Shown here piece after piece: positions 24,257 to 33,205 of a stretch of 64,000 bases of DNA. The stretch spans positions 36,473 through 100,472 of the forward strand of contig JBNGCX010000003.1 of the NCBI GenBank assembly GCA_049974865.1. Direction: 5' to 3'. The stretch comes from JAGSOU01 sp049974865. GTDB taxonomy: Bacteria; Pseudomonadota; Alphaproteobacteria; Rhodobacterales; Rhodobacteraceae. The notes under the pieces are model-generated. The model searched no databases. It was not told the origin of the DNA and saw only the letters and a list, made by a program, of their open reading frames with translations. A program made the position numbers and the translations under genes. Each line of letters begins with the position of its first letter. The stretch's first letter is position 1.

Positions 24257-25831
24257 TTATTTTCTCAGAAGGTCGCGGAGTTCGGCGGCAATCAGGCGGC
24301 GCAGTTCATCCCTGGTCGCGCTGTCCATCGAGGACATCGCGGAGGGCTGCGGCGCGGCGTTCGGGGCGGGCGAGCCCGGCACCCCGTCGGAGGGGGCCGT
24401 CGGCAGGGCCCCGCGGAATTCTCGGCCCAGGCCGTGGAAATTCCCGAAGGGCACGTCGGAGCCGGAGTTGTAGGCGATGCGGGTCCAGTGCACGAGGTGC
24501 TGCGGCCCCACGTTCTCGCCAATCGACGAGCGCCCGAAGAACCCGGTGCCGATGGTGAAGGTTGGCGCCAGGTTCGTAGCAAATCCGGCGGCGCCCTGCG
24601 AACACGGGGCGTTGACCACGACGCGATAGGCCTCGACCTTGCCGGCATAGGCCATGATCACCGATTCGTCGCTGGCGTGGATCGCTGCCGAGTGCCCGGC
24701 GCCGGTCAGCCGCAACACGGCGCGGGCCTGCGAGAGCGCCTGCGCCCGGGTCTTGGTCACGTGCAGGCTGAGCACCGGGCAGAGCTTCTCTTTCGACAGC
24801 CGCTCCTCGACGCCGATCTGGGTGATGGGCGTGACCAGGATCTTGGTGTCGGGCGACACGCGGATGCCGCATTCCTGCGCGATCCAGGTGGCGTCGCGGC
24901 CGATAGCCTCGACATTGAAGCCGCGCGGATGAAACAGGAACCGGCGCAGCGCCTCGGTCTCCTCGTCGCTGCAGATATGCGCGCCTGCGGATTTGAGCGC
25001 ACGCCCCAGCTGGACCTCGACCGAGGACAGGGTGATCAACACGCTTTCGTTGGTGCAGAGCACCGAGTTGTCGAAGCTCTTGGAGGCGACGATCCTCTGC
25101 GCCGCCTTGGTCAGATCGGCGCTGTCATCGACGAAGACCGGCGCATTGCCCGGGCCGACGCCGATCGCCGGGTTACTGGAGGAATAGGCTGCGCGCACCA
25201 TCGGCGTGCCGCCCGTGGCCAGGATCACGTTGGTCTTGTCCGAGGTCATGAAAGCCTCGACAAGCGGGATCGAGGGCTCGGTCAGGATCTGGATCGCGCC
25301 GGCCGGGGCGCCGGCGGCCTCGGCGGCGCGGGCCAGCGCCTCGGCGGCCTCGACCGAGGTCTCCCTGACCGCCGGATGGGGCGAGATGACGATGGCGTTG
25401 CGCGTCATCATCGCCAGCAGGACCTTGTAGTTGATCGTTGCCACCGGGTTGGTCGAAGGCGTCAGCGCGAAGATCACCCCCGCGGGTCGCGGGATCTCGA
25501 CGATCTTGCGCGCCTCGTCGATCCGCGGGTTCACGTAATCGGCGTCGCTGTAGTGCTCGACCAGCGGTTTGGCCGTCAGCTCGTTCTTGATCTTCTTGTG
25601 GGCCGCCACCCCGAAGCCGCTTTCGGCCACGGCCTTCTCGGCGAACTCGCCGGCATGGGCATGGGCGGCCTCGGCCACGGCCTCGACGATCCGCAGCGTC
25701 GCCGCGCGGTCGTAGCGGTCGAAAACGGTCGCCGCCCAGCGCGCGCGCTCGAGCATCACGTCGGCCTTGCCCTGGCGCGCGGCCTTGGTGTCGGTGATGT
25801 CGATAAGGGAGTGAAACAGGGCCTGATCCAT
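24257..25831 (-). CDS. BMC acylating aldehyde dehydrogenase with encapsulation peptide
   Basis: A 524-residue CoA-acylating aldehyde dehydrogenase of the BMC class, converting an aldehyde to acyl-CoA with NAD. Catalytic Cys259 lies in SKSFDNSVLCTNES, with VGPGNAPVFVDD just before it. After the catalytic domain there is a Pro/Ala/Ser-rich linker (about 470-503) and a C-terminal amphipathic helix TRDELRRLIAAELRDLL, the standard encapsulation-peptide layout. The ATG at 25831 overlaps the upstream stop (TGATG); a GTG one codon earlier is possible. It is the signature enzyme of the compartment. Confidence 0.92.
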   Translation of the reverse strand: MDQALFHSLIDITDTKAARQGKADVMLERARWAATVFDRYDRAATLRIVEAVAEAAHAHAGEFAEKAVAESGFGVAAHKKIKNELTAKPLVEHYSDADYVNPRIDEARKIVEIPRPAGVIFALTPSTNPVATINYKVLLAMMTRNAIVISPHPAVRETSVEAAEALARAAEAAGAPAGAIQILTEPSIPLVEAFMTSDKTNVILATGGTPMVRAAYSSSNPAIGVGPGNAPVFVDDSADLTKAAQRIVASKSFDNSVLCTNESVLITLSSVEVQLGRALKSAGAHICSDEETEALRRFLFHPRGFNVEAIGRDATWIAQECGIRVSPDTKILVTPITQIGVEERLSKEKLCPVLSLHVTKTRAQALSQARAVLRLTGAGHSAAIHASDESVIMAYAGKVEAYRVVVNAPCSQGAAGFATNLAPTFTIGTGFFGRSSIGENVGPQHLVHWTRIAYNSGSDVPFGNFHGLGREFRGALPTAPSDGVPGSPAPNAAPQPSAMSSMDSATRDELRRLIAAELRDLLRK

Positions 25832-27102
25832 CACACCATTCTCCGCCGGTCGCCCATGACCTCTTCGCGCGCCAGTTCCACGGCGATGGCGACGCGCCGG
25901 AGCACGTCCTCGGCATCGGCCTGGCTGAGCAGAAGCCCGGGTTTGAATTGAAGAACGCGCGGGTCGAGGGTCGAGAAGATCGCCCAGACCCCGTTCTCGT
26001 AGAGATGTTTCATCACCGGCTTAGCACCCTGTTCGTGATTGAACTCGAGCCCCATCACCACGCCGTGCTGCCGGATGCCGATGAAGAAGTCCGAGAAGGC
26101 GGCCATGATGTCGTTCAGCCCGGCACGCAGGTAGTCGCTGATATACTGCACCATGGTGCGGACCTCGGGGCGCTGCACGATCTCCAGCGTCTTCATCGCC
26201 ACCACGCAGCCCAGTTCGGCGCCGCCCATGGTCGAGATGTGGCCGAAGCCGTCCTCCTTGAGCCAGCCACCGCATTTCTCGGAGATCAGCACGCAGGCGA
26301 TCGGGTACATGCCGCCCGAGATGCCCTTGCCGGTCACCATGATGTCGGGCACCACGCCGTAGCGCATGCAGCCCCACATTTCGCCAGTGCGCATCAGCCC
26401 GGTCTGGACCTCGTCGGCGATGTAGAGCGCGTCGTATTTCTCGCACAGCGCCTTGACCCCGGGCAGGTAGCCTTCCTGCGGCATGGGGAAGCCGTAGGTC
26501 GCCGGGATGGTCTCCATGATGACGGCGGCCACGTCGCGGCCCCGCAGCGCCTCTTCCATGGCGTTCAGGTCGTTGAAGGGGACCTGGACGAATTCGCCCT
26601 GGGTGTCCTCGGAGAGAAAGAGCTTGGAGAACCGGTCGTCGCCGGTCTTGAGCGCCAGCCCGGTATGCCCGTGATAGGCCTTGATGATGGAGACGATCTT
26701 GCGCTTCTGCTTCGCGTTCCGGGCGGTCTTGAGCGCGATGTCGATCGCCTCGCCGCCGCCCGAGCCGTAGGCGGTGTATTTGAAGTCCGGGCCCGGCGCA
26801 CAGGCCTGGAGCGCCTCGGCCAGCGCGGTGCGGGCCAGCGCCGGGAAGTGGTGGTTGCCCATGTCGAAGCGTTCGGTCCCGGCCTTGAGCACCTCGACCA
26901 GTTCCGGGTGCCGGTGGCCAAGGTTGTAGGTGCCTCCGTTCAGGTGCAGGTCGATGAGCCGCCGGCCGTCCATGTCGTAGAGGTAATACCCCTCGCGCCG
27001 GTCGATGACGAGATCGACTCCCATGTCGATCCAGTCCTGGGTCTTGCCCGGATTCCAAAAGGCCTTTGACCTTTCCAGGAAGTCGATTTTTGCCTGCGAC
27101 AT
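25831..27102 (-). CDS. Class-III aminotransferase-fold enzyme, likely phospho-lyase
   Basis: A 423-residue PLP fold-type I protein of aminotransferase class III. It has SGGGEA (114-119) for cofactor phosphate, IADEVQ with Asp230, and PLP Lys259 in VTGKGISGG. Class III includes phospho-lyases such as those acting on ethanolamine phosphate. In RMM-type compartments the member next to an amino-alcohol kinase is expected to convert 1-amino-2-propanol O-phosphate into propanal, ammonia and phosphate. A plain omega-transaminase is the alternative. It sits between kinase and aldehyde dehydrogenase. Confidence 0.85.
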   Translation of the reverse strand: MSQAKIDFLERSKAFWNPGKTQDWIDMGVDLVIDRREGYYLYDMDGRRLIDLHLNGGTYNLGHRHPELVEVLKAGTERFDMGNHHFPALARTALAEALQACAPGPDFKYTAYGSGGGEAIDIALKTARNAKQKRKIVSIIKAYHGHTGLALKTGDDRFSKLFLSEDTQGEFVQVPFNDLNAMEEALRGRDVAAVIMETIPATYGFPMPQEGYLPGVKALCEKYDALYIADEVQTGLMRTGEMWGCMRYGVVPDIMVTGKGISGGMYPIACVLISEKCGGWLKEDGFGHISTMGGAELGCVVAMKTLEIVQRPEVRTMVQYISDYLRAGLNDIMAAFSDFFIGIRQHGVVMGLEFNHEQGAKPVMKHLYENGVWAIFSTLDPRVLQFKPGLLLSQADAEDVLRRVAIAVELAREEVMGDRRRMV

Positions 27103-27192
27103 GGCGCCGTCCTTTCAACTCTTACCAGCAGTTAGGGCGATTCTCGGGCTGCCGACTTGACCGCAAACCGCGGGTTCTTGACACATGCGCGA

Positions 27193-28197
27193 TCAACCGA
27201 AACGCGCCAGGTAGGCCTGCCCGAGTTCGGCCGTCGTGCCGGCGAAACCGGGGGCGAGTTCCTGCGGTTCGGGGGCCTCGATATGGCTGCCGATCCAGGC
27301 CAGAAGCGCCATTCGGCGCAGCATCACGAAGGTGTCCAGCTCCGCCTCTTCCGCCTCGGAAAGGGCGCGCGCCTTGCGGTAGCCCCTGACCCAGGCGTCC
27401 TTGAGGTCCGGCACGCGCGGGTCGTCCTCCATGAAGCTGATACCGGTGGCGAAGTCGTAGAGGAACCAGCCGATGCCGCAATCGTCGAAATCGATGAGTC
27501 GGGTGCCGTTCTCGTCTTCCAGCAGATTCGCAAGCCGCATGTCGGCATGGATGAGCCCATAGCGGTTCGGCCCGCGCCCGAAGGCCTCCAGCCGTGCGCA
27601 CACCTTGGCCTCGACCCGCTCCAGAACTGCGCGGACCTCGTTGTCGACCTCGGGCGCATCTCGCCAGTCGCCCCAGGTCGGGGTCGCGCCGAAGAACTGT
27701 TCCAGGTCCCAGGTGAGGCGCTCGAAATTCGCCGGGCGTCGCCAGCCGGCCGAGTGGTTGTGGGTGAGGGCCGCGATCTCGCCCAGTTCTTCGAAGCCGG
27801 CGGTCAGGTCGCCGTCTTCGTCCGGCGGACTGCCTTCGACGAAATGGAAGAGCACCATGTAGCGCGGATCGGGCAGCCCCTCGGTGCGGGCCTGCTGGAT
27901 CGCCTGCCCGTCCTTGCCGAGGTAATGGCCGGGGGCGACGACCGTGCCGGAGGCGTCGAGCGCGGCGATCCATTCCAGTTCGCACTCGATGGCGCGACGG
28001 GTGTGGTAGTTCTCGCGGTGCACCCGCAGGACCGCCTTGAACCCGTCCGGCGCCTCGACCAGATAGGTCGCGTTCTCCGAGACATTGATCAGCCGCGCCC
28101 GCGCGCCCTCCGGCACGTCCCAGAGGGTCAGCGAGTCGTTGGCAAGCCTGTCCAGATGCTTGAGGAGCACCTCAAGCGGCATGTCACTCCCAGCCAT
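27193..28197 (-). CDS. APH-family kinase, likely amino-alcohol kinase
   Basis: A 334-residue aminoglycoside-phosphotransferase-fold kinase with catalytic loop HADMRLANLL (His217, Asp219, Asn224) and metal motif LIDFDDCG (Asp236-Asp238). The N-terminal nucleotide lobe covers about 30-120. Members next to BMC shell genes phosphorylate small amino alcohols; the mycobacterial RMM homologue is an (S)-1-amino-2-propanol kinase. It sits 24 bases from the SDR gene and 90 bases from the aminotransferase-fold gene. An antibiotic-resistance role is unlikely given the operon. Confidence 0.85.
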   Translation of the reverse strand: MAGSDMPLEVLLKHLDRLANDSLTLWDVPEGARARLINVSENATYLVEAPDGFKAVLRVHRENYHTRRAIECELEWIAALDASGTVVAPGHYLGKDGQAIQQARTEGLPDPRYMVLFHFVEGSPPDEDGDLTAGFEELGEIAALTHNHSAGWRRPANFERLTWDLEQFFGATPTWGDWRDAPEVDNEVRAVLERVEAKVCARLEAFGRGPNRYGLIHADMRLANLLEDENGTRLIDFDDCGIGWFLYDFATGISFMEDDPRVPDLKDAWVRGYRKARALSEAEEAELDTFVMLRRMALLAWIGSHIEAPEPQELAPGFAGTTAELGQAYLARFG

Positions 28198-28221
28198 GTC
28201 CTTTTACCTCCCTGAGGGCGA

Positions 28222-28992
28222 TTAGATCTCTTCGATCGCTTCCAGAGATTCGGGGATGATCTGACCACCATCCACGACGATCTGCTGCCCGGTGATGTAG
28301 CCGGCCTCGTCCGACGCGAAGAAGAGCGCGGCGTTGCCGATATCCTCGACGGCGCCCAGCCGCTTGAGCGGGATCGAGGCGGCCATCGTATCGAGGTATT
28401 CCTGGCCCAGATCCTGCAGCCCCTCGGTGTAGATATTGCCCGGCATCACCGCGTTGATCGTGGTGTTGTAGCGGGCAAGCTCCATTGCCGCGGTCTTGAG
28501 GAAGCCGAGTTGGCCCGCCTTCGACGCGCCGTAATGCGCCCAGCCGGGGAAGCCGGTCACCGGGCCGGTGATCGAGGAGGTCAGCACGACGCGCCCCTTC
28601 CCGGCCTTCTCGAAATGCGGGATGCAGGCTTTGACGCAGAGGAAGGACGAGCGCAGGTTGGTCGCCAGCACGCTGTCCCATTCCTCGGGGTCCATGTCGA
28701 CCATCTTGGTCTGCGGGAACATGCCGGCGTTGGCGCAAATCACGTCCACGCCCCCCTTGGCCGCGACCACGCTGTCGACCATGGCCTTCACGCTGTCCCA
28801 GTCCGAGACGTCGCAGGTCTGGTAGCTGACGTCGCCATCGATTTCCGAGGCCGCCTTCTTCAGCGCCTCCTCGCCGCGGGCGGTGATGGTGACCTTGGCC
28901 CCCTGGCGGGCGAAGACGGTGGCGATCCCCCGTCCGATCCCCTTGGAGCCGCCCGTGACGATGACGCTTTTTCCAGCAAGTGATGTAAGCAT
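28222..28992 (-). CDS. SDR, likely amino-alcohol dehydrogenase
   Basis: A 256-residue classical SDR with TGGSKGIG (13-20), CANAG, the Ser-rich strand VLTSSITG and the catalytic pair Tyr154/Lys158 in HYGASKAG. It ends GQQIVVDGGQIIPESLEAI. In RMM loci the SDR interconverts aminoacetone and 1-amino-2-propanol. The C-terminal text and position match that group. It follows the transporter genes and precedes the kinase. Confidence 0.87.
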   Translation of the reverse strand: MLTSLAGKSVIVTGGSKGIGRGIATVFARQGAKVTITARGEEALKKAASEIDGDVSYQTCDVSDWDSVKAMVDSVVAAKGGVDVICANAGMFPQTKMVDMDPEEWDSVLATNLRSSFLCVKACIPHFEKAGKGRVVLTSSITGPVTGFPGWAHYGASKAGQLGFLKTAAMELARYNTTINAVMPGNIYTEGLQDLGQEYLDTMAASIPLKRLGAVEDIGNAALFFASDEAGYITGQQIVVDGGQIIPESLEAIEEI

Positions 28993-29010
28993 GTTTCCTC
29001 CCTTTCGTTC

Positions 29011-29823
29011 TTAGTTCTGGGTCGCGCGGGCGTTGCGGTTCGCGCGGATGAGCCAATAGATGCAGAATGCCGCCAGGATCAGCAGGAACGATCCCACCAC
29101 GGACATGATGCCCAGCGTCGGCACCAGTGGCGAGTAGCCCGAGACCATCTTGGCATAGAGCCACTCCGGCAGGGTCGAATCAGCGCCGGTGGTGAACAGC
29201 GACAGCGGGAAGTTGCCCCAGCTGAGCAGGAAGGCGAACAGGCCCGCCGACACGATCCCCGGCATGAGAAGCGGCAGGGTCACCTCGCGCAGGATGGTGA
29301 AGGTGTTCGCGCCCATGTCGCGCGCGGCCTCTTCCAGCGCGGGGTCGAAGCTGTAGGCGCGGATGGCCACGATCAGGGTGGCGATGGGGGCGATCCAGAC
29401 CAGGTGCGCCACCACGGCCGTCTTCCAGGTCGGGATGATGCCCACCGAGTTGAACCACATCAGCAGGGCCAGCCCCAGCACGGTCTGGGGAAAGAAGATC
29501 GGCAGAAGGATCAGCTTCTGGAAGGTGCTGCGGTAGCGCCACTGGTAGCGGGCGAAGGCCAGCGCGCCGAAGAAGGCCACCACCATTGAGATAACCGTCA
29601 CGATCACCGCCACTTTCAGCGATGTCAGCAGCAGGTCCCGCACGGTGTCCGAGGCCAGCGCCTCGTTGTACCAGTTGGTCGAGTAGCGCCGGATCGGGAA
29701 GCTCAGGTAGCGGGCCTTGGAGATCGAGGCGAAGCCCACCGAGACCAGCGGCAGGTAGAGAAAGCAGATCGTCAGCAGGCCATAGATCAGGAGAACGATC
29801 CGGGTGGATTTGGACGTCTGCAT
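29011..29823 (-). CDS. ABC permease, PotC type
   Basis: A 270-residue inner-membrane permease with six predicted helices and the EAA loop EEAARDMGANTFTILREVTL, which contacts the ATPase. It belongs to the spermidine/putrescine (PotC) class of permeases for cationic amines. The ATG at 29823 overlaps the end of the second permease gene by one base. It is the last of four importer genes, 18 bases before the SDR gene. Confidence 0.92.
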   Translation of the reverse strand: MQTSKSTRIVLLIYGLLTICFLYLPLVSVGFASISKARYLSFPIRRYSTNWYNEALASDTVRDLLLTSLKVAVIVTVISMVVAFFGALAFARYQWRYRSTFQKLILLPIFFPQTVLGLALLMWFNSVGIIPTWKTAVVAHLVWIAPIATLIVAIRAYSFDPALEEAARDMGANTFTILREVTLPLLMPGIVSAGLFAFLLSWGNFPLSLFTTGADSTLPEWLYAKMVSGYSPLVPTLGIMSVVGSFLLILAAFCIYWLIRANRNARATQN

Positions 29824-30677
29824 CACCGCTTCCTCCCCATGATGGCGTCGAGGTCGGTCTTGGCGATACCGGCGATGGCCAGCGTGCCGATCAGCACGAT
29901 CAGGATCATCGACAGTGCCGCGCCCAGCGGCCAGTTCTGGCCGAAGGTGAAGGCGGTTTCGATATCGTCCGCGATCACGATCACCGCCTGCCCGCCGAGG
30001 ATCTTGGATTCGGCCAGCGCCCCGGCGGCCAGCACGAACGTCAGGAGCGAGCCGACCATGATCCCCGGGGCCGCGAGTGGCAGGTCGATCTGGGTCAGGA
30101 CTTGCCAGCGCGAGGCCCCGAGGTCGGCGGCGGCCTGGCGCGCGTCGTCGGGAACCATGGCAATGCCCTGCGCCAGGGGAAACAGCATGAAGGGCAGGTA
30201 GACATAAACCAGGCCGAAAACGATGATCCCGGTGTTGTAGAGCGGGCTGTCGAACCCGACCCCGGTCCAGGCGCGGAAATGCCCCTCGATGAGGCCGCCC
30301 TTCATCAGCGTCAGCACCCACCCGAAAAGCCGGATGTTCTCGGAAACGAAGAGGCTCATCACCACGGCAATGGTCAGCACGAGCGAGAACCGTCCGAAGA
30401 CCTTGGCCATGCCGAAGGCGAGCGGCCAGCATAGGACGAAGAGGATGACCGTCGCGGCGAATGCCATCCCGAGCGACCACAGCAGCGACCGGTAATACCC
30501 CTGCTTGAAGAACACCGAGTAGGCCGAGAAGTCCGGCATGTTCCAGACCGAGAACACCTTTTCCGGCATCACCGAGAAAACGGCGACCACGACAAGCGGG
30601 GCCAGGAAGGACAAGACCAGGATCAGGGTCAGCGGGATCGCCGAAAGGCTGCCCAGTTTTCTGTCGAGCCGTTTCAT
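29823..30677 (-). CDS. ABC permease, PotB type
   Basis: A 284-residue partner permease with six helices and EAA loop RQAAADLGASRWQVLTQIDL. It is of the PotB class. The ATG at 30677 overlaps the ATPase stop (TGATG); a GTG immediately upstream is possible. With the PotC-type gene it forms the heterodimeric channel. Confidence 0.92.
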   Translation of the reverse strand: MKRLDRKLGSLSAIPLTLILVLSFLAPLVVVAVFSVMPEKVFSVWNMPDFSAYSVFFKQGYYRSLLWSLGMAFAATVILFVLCWPLAFGMAKVFGRFSLVLTIAVVMSLFVSENIRLFGWVLTLMKGGLIEGHFRAWTGVGFDSPLYNTGIIVFGLVYVYLPFMLFPLAQGIAMVPDDARQAAADLGASRWQVLTQIDLPLAAPGIMVGSLLTFVLAAGALAESKILGGQAVIVIADDIETAFTFGQNWPLGAALSMILIVLIGTLAIAGIAKTDLDAIMGRKR

Positions 30678-31762
30678 CACGCCCCCCTGATCAGGTGCAC
30701 GTTCTCGGCGTCGAAGCCCAGGACGACCTCGCTGCCCGGTTCGCCGGCAAAGCGGTCCTCGCGCAGCTTCTCGACGGTGAGGGTCTGGCCTGCGGCGGTC
30801 TCGACCACATATTGCAGGCGCGACCCCAGCGCGTATTCATCGTGCAGCACGCCGCGCACGATGAAGTCGCAGGTGTCGGTGCTGGTCAGGAACCGCACGT
30901 ATTCGGGCCGGACCATCAGCGTCCCGTTTTCCCCCGCCTCAAGGTTGACGCCGCATTCCCGGGCCTCGCCGTTCACGTGGATCTCGATGCCCCTGCCATG
31001 CAGCCGGCCGTTCCTGGTGGCCTCGACATCAAAGAGGTTCACCTCGCCCATGAACTCGGCGACAAAGCGGCTCACGGGGCGGCCGTAGATCTCGTCGGCC
31101 ACGGCGATCTGCTCGAACTGGCCGGCATTCATGATCGCGATGCGGTCCGACATCACCATCGCCTCCTCAAGCGAATGCGTGATGTAGACGAAGGTCTTGC
31201 CGGTGCGCTGGTGAAGATCCTTCAACTCCTTTTCCAGCGCCTTGCGCAGCCGGTAATCGAGCGCCGAGAGCGGCTCGTCGAAGAACAGGATTTCGGGATC
31301 GAAGGCCAGCGCGCGGGCCAGCGCCACCCGCTGGCGTTCTCCGCCGGAGCATTGCGCGATCGGCTTGTCGTAATAGGCCTGGGGCAGATGCAGCAGGTCC
31401 AGCAGTTCAAGCGCGCGGGCCTTGCGGGCAGCGGGGTCCACCTTGCGCAGCTTGAGCGGGAATTCGATGTTCTGGCCCACGGTCATGTGGGGGAAAAGCG
31501 CCAGCGACTGGAACACCATGCAGGTCGGGCGCTCGTTGGCCGGCGTTGCGTCGATGCGCTTGTCGCGCAGCCAGATCTCGCCCTCAGTGACCTCGTCCAT
31601 GCCCACGAGCAGGCGGATCATGGTCGATTTGCCGCTTCCGGACGGACCGACGATCGTGAAGAACTCGCCTTCCTCGATCTCCAGGTTGATCCCCTTGAGG
31701 GCGGTGAAGCTTCCAAAGCGCTTGACGACATTGTCCAAGCGCAGAATCGGCTGCGATGGCAT
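30677..31762 (-). CDS. ABC ATPase, PotA type
   Basis: A 361-residue ABC ATPase with Walker A GPSGSGKST, signature CSGGERQRVALARAL and Walker B ILFFDEPLSALD, then a C-terminal TOBE domain (from about 260). It energises the importer. It lies 63 bases after the binding-protein gene, separated by a strong hairpin. Confidence 0.94.
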   Translation of the reverse strand: MPSQPILRLDNVVKRFGSFTALKGINLEIEEGEFFTIVGPSGSGKSTMIRLLVGMDEVTEGEIWLRDKRIDATPANERPTCMVFQSLALFPHMTVGQNIEFPLKLRKVDPAARKARALELLDLLHLPQAYYDKPIAQCSGGERQRVALARALAFDPEILFFDEPLSALDYRLRKALEKELKDLHQRTGKTFVYITHSLEEAMVMSDRIAIMNAGQFEQIAVADEIYGRPVSRFVAEFMGEVNLFDVEATRNGRLHGRGIEIHVNGEARECGVNLEAGENGTLMVRPEYVRFLTSTDTCDFIVRGVLHDEYALGSRLQYVVETAAGQTLTVEKLREDRFAGEPGSEVVLGFDAENVHLIRGA

Positions 31763-31792
31763 TTGAATTCGTTCCGGGACTTGGTGGGGTGA

Positions 31793-31815
31793 CCCGGGGC
31801 CGTCGCGGCCCCGGG
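31793..31815 (-). promoter_or_regulatory. Stem-loop between binding-protein and ATPase genes
   Basis: A perfect 9-base stem CCCGGGGCC / GGCCCCGGG with a five-base loop, 11 bases after the binding-protein stop. Such hairpins let the binding protein be made in excess over the rest of the operon. Confidence 0.7.
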
Positions 31816-31825
31816 CTTGGGTTCA

Positions 31826-32959
31826 TTACGAGCGACGCGCCTGGGTGTAGATCTCGATCAGCGAGTCGTAGGAAGTGACCACGCTGTAATCGAGCGAGCG
31901 CGCCATTTCCTCGGCCAGGCTGTCCATCTGGATCGCGTCCAGTTCGTCCTCGTCGAAAAGTGCCAGCACGTCCGGGTTGCCCATCTGGGCGACCGGGTTG
32001 TAGGTGCCCTCGGTGAAGGCCACCGCCTTTGAGATCTCCGGCGCCTGCACGAATTCCAGGAAGTCCTCGGCCAGCGACGACGGGTCGGGATTGTTGACCG
32101 CCGAGGTCAATTCGATCCAGACCACGCCCCCCTTGCCGTCGACCGGGCCCGACTTGGGCGTGATCGCCCGCACGTTGGTCGCCCCGTCATAGCGGGCCGG
32201 CGAGGCGGTATAGGTGCCGCCGGTGAAGTAGGCGTCGATCTCGCCGTTGATGAGCGCGGTGTTCATCGCGACCAGGTCGTCTGTCAGCAGCTTGGCGCCG
32301 CCGAAGATCTGCTCGGCCACCGACTTGAACTTCTCCGCATCCGCGCCCTCGACCGGCGCGAACGGGTTCAGCCCGGCGGTCAGGCACATGTGGATGATGT
32401 TCCAATTGTCGTAGGTCAGAACGCCGTAGCGTCCCTTCATCGCGGGATCGAGGAAGAGGTTCCAGCCCTGGTCCTCGGCCGTTTCGCGGCTGATGACGTC
32501 GGTGTTCACGACGAAGCTGAACGGGCCGTAACGCTGCGGCATGCCGATCAGGTTGCCGTCATCGGCGAAGGCCAGCGGGTAAGGCGCCGCGAACTCCGGC
32601 AGCATCTTGTCGAAATAGGGCAGGAAACGATCCTTGCTGAGCGGCTTGATCAGCTGCTCGGGATAGAGCTGGTCGCGCGCCCAGGGCTGGTTGACGTTGA
32701 TCAGATCCCACACGGTGGTTTCGCCGGCCCGGAGCTTGTTGATCATGTCCGGATCGGAGGTGCCGCTTTCGGCCCGGACCTTGGCGCCGGGATTGGCCGA
32801 GCGGAAAGGCCCGAGCACCTGGTCGGAGTTGTATCCTTCCCAGCACAGGATGTTCATTTGATCGTTGCGGGCGGCCATGGCCGGTGTAAATGGTCCAGCG
32901 GCCGCAAGCCCGGCAACTGCCGCGGCCCGACCTGTGAATTGACGACGAGTGAGTGCCAT
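31826..32959 (-). CDS. Periplasmic binding protein, PotD type
   Basis: A 377-residue extracellular solute-binding protein. The N-terminus MALTRRQFTGRAAAVAGLAA has a twin-arginine motif and a hydrophobic stretch ending AMA-A, so it is probably exported by Tat. The mature part shows NILCWEGYNSDQVLGPFRSA and WDLINVNQPWARDQL, in the style of polyamine-binding proteins. It is first in the BMC operon and would capture the cationic substrate that feeds the compartment; the ligand itself is unproven. Confidence 0.9.
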   Translation of the reverse strand: MALTRRQFTGRAAAVAGLAAAGPFTPAMAARNDQMNILCWEGYNSDQVLGPFRSANPGAKVRAESGTSDPDMINKLRAGETTVWDLINVNQPWARDQLYPEQLIKPLSKDRFLPYFDKMLPEFAAPYPLAFADDGNLIGMPQRYGPFSFVVNTDVISRETAEDQGWNLFLDPAMKGRYGVLTYDNWNIIHMCLTAGLNPFAPVEGADAEKFKSVAEQIFGGAKLLTDDLVAMNTALINGEIDAYFTGGTYTASPARYDGATNVRAITPKSGPVDGKGGVVWIELTSAVNNPDPSSLAEDFLEFVQAPEISKAVAFTEGTYNPVAQMGNPDVLALFDEDELDAIQMDSLAEEMARSLDYSVVTSYDSLIEIYTQARRS

Positions 32960-33205
32960 TTGAGTTCCCTGTTGGCTGATGTTTTTTTGCTAGTTGCCCC
33001 TTGTCGAGGCTTATGGTCTGTTGAGCGTAAGCGTGAGCCTGCGGGCCTGACTTGACATCGCATGGCCGTTTTTTAACATCTTCTTCAGACTTCTGACATC
33101 ATGCGCGCGCCGGGACAGCGTCGCCCGCGCAGGCGGTGCTGATTTTTTGAATTCGCCCATTTCGTTTATAGCTTAACGATCAAGGGAGGCGTGATTCGCT
33201 GAGCG
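32960..33205. promoter_or_regulatory. BMC operon / AraC divergent promoter region
   Basis: A 246-base spacer between the importer/BMC operon and the divergent AraC gene. It has several T runs. A TTGACA at 33052-33057 points towards the AraC gene but has only a weak -10 partner, so I place no firm promoter. The AraC protein is the natural candidate to bind here. Confidence 0.5.

Noticed and set aside
27193..28197. Aminoglycoside resistance gene
   Set aside because: The fold is shared, but the gene lies inside a BMC operon, where this kinase type acts on amino alcohols. There is no resistance or integron context.
24257..32959. Plain polyamine/putrescine catabolism (Pot importer plus aminotransferase plus aldehyde dehydrogenase)
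   Set aside because: The aldehyde dehydrogenase is of the CoA-acylating, encapsulation-tagged type, and an APH kinase, SDR and shell genes are in the same transcript. Putrescine routes do not need these.
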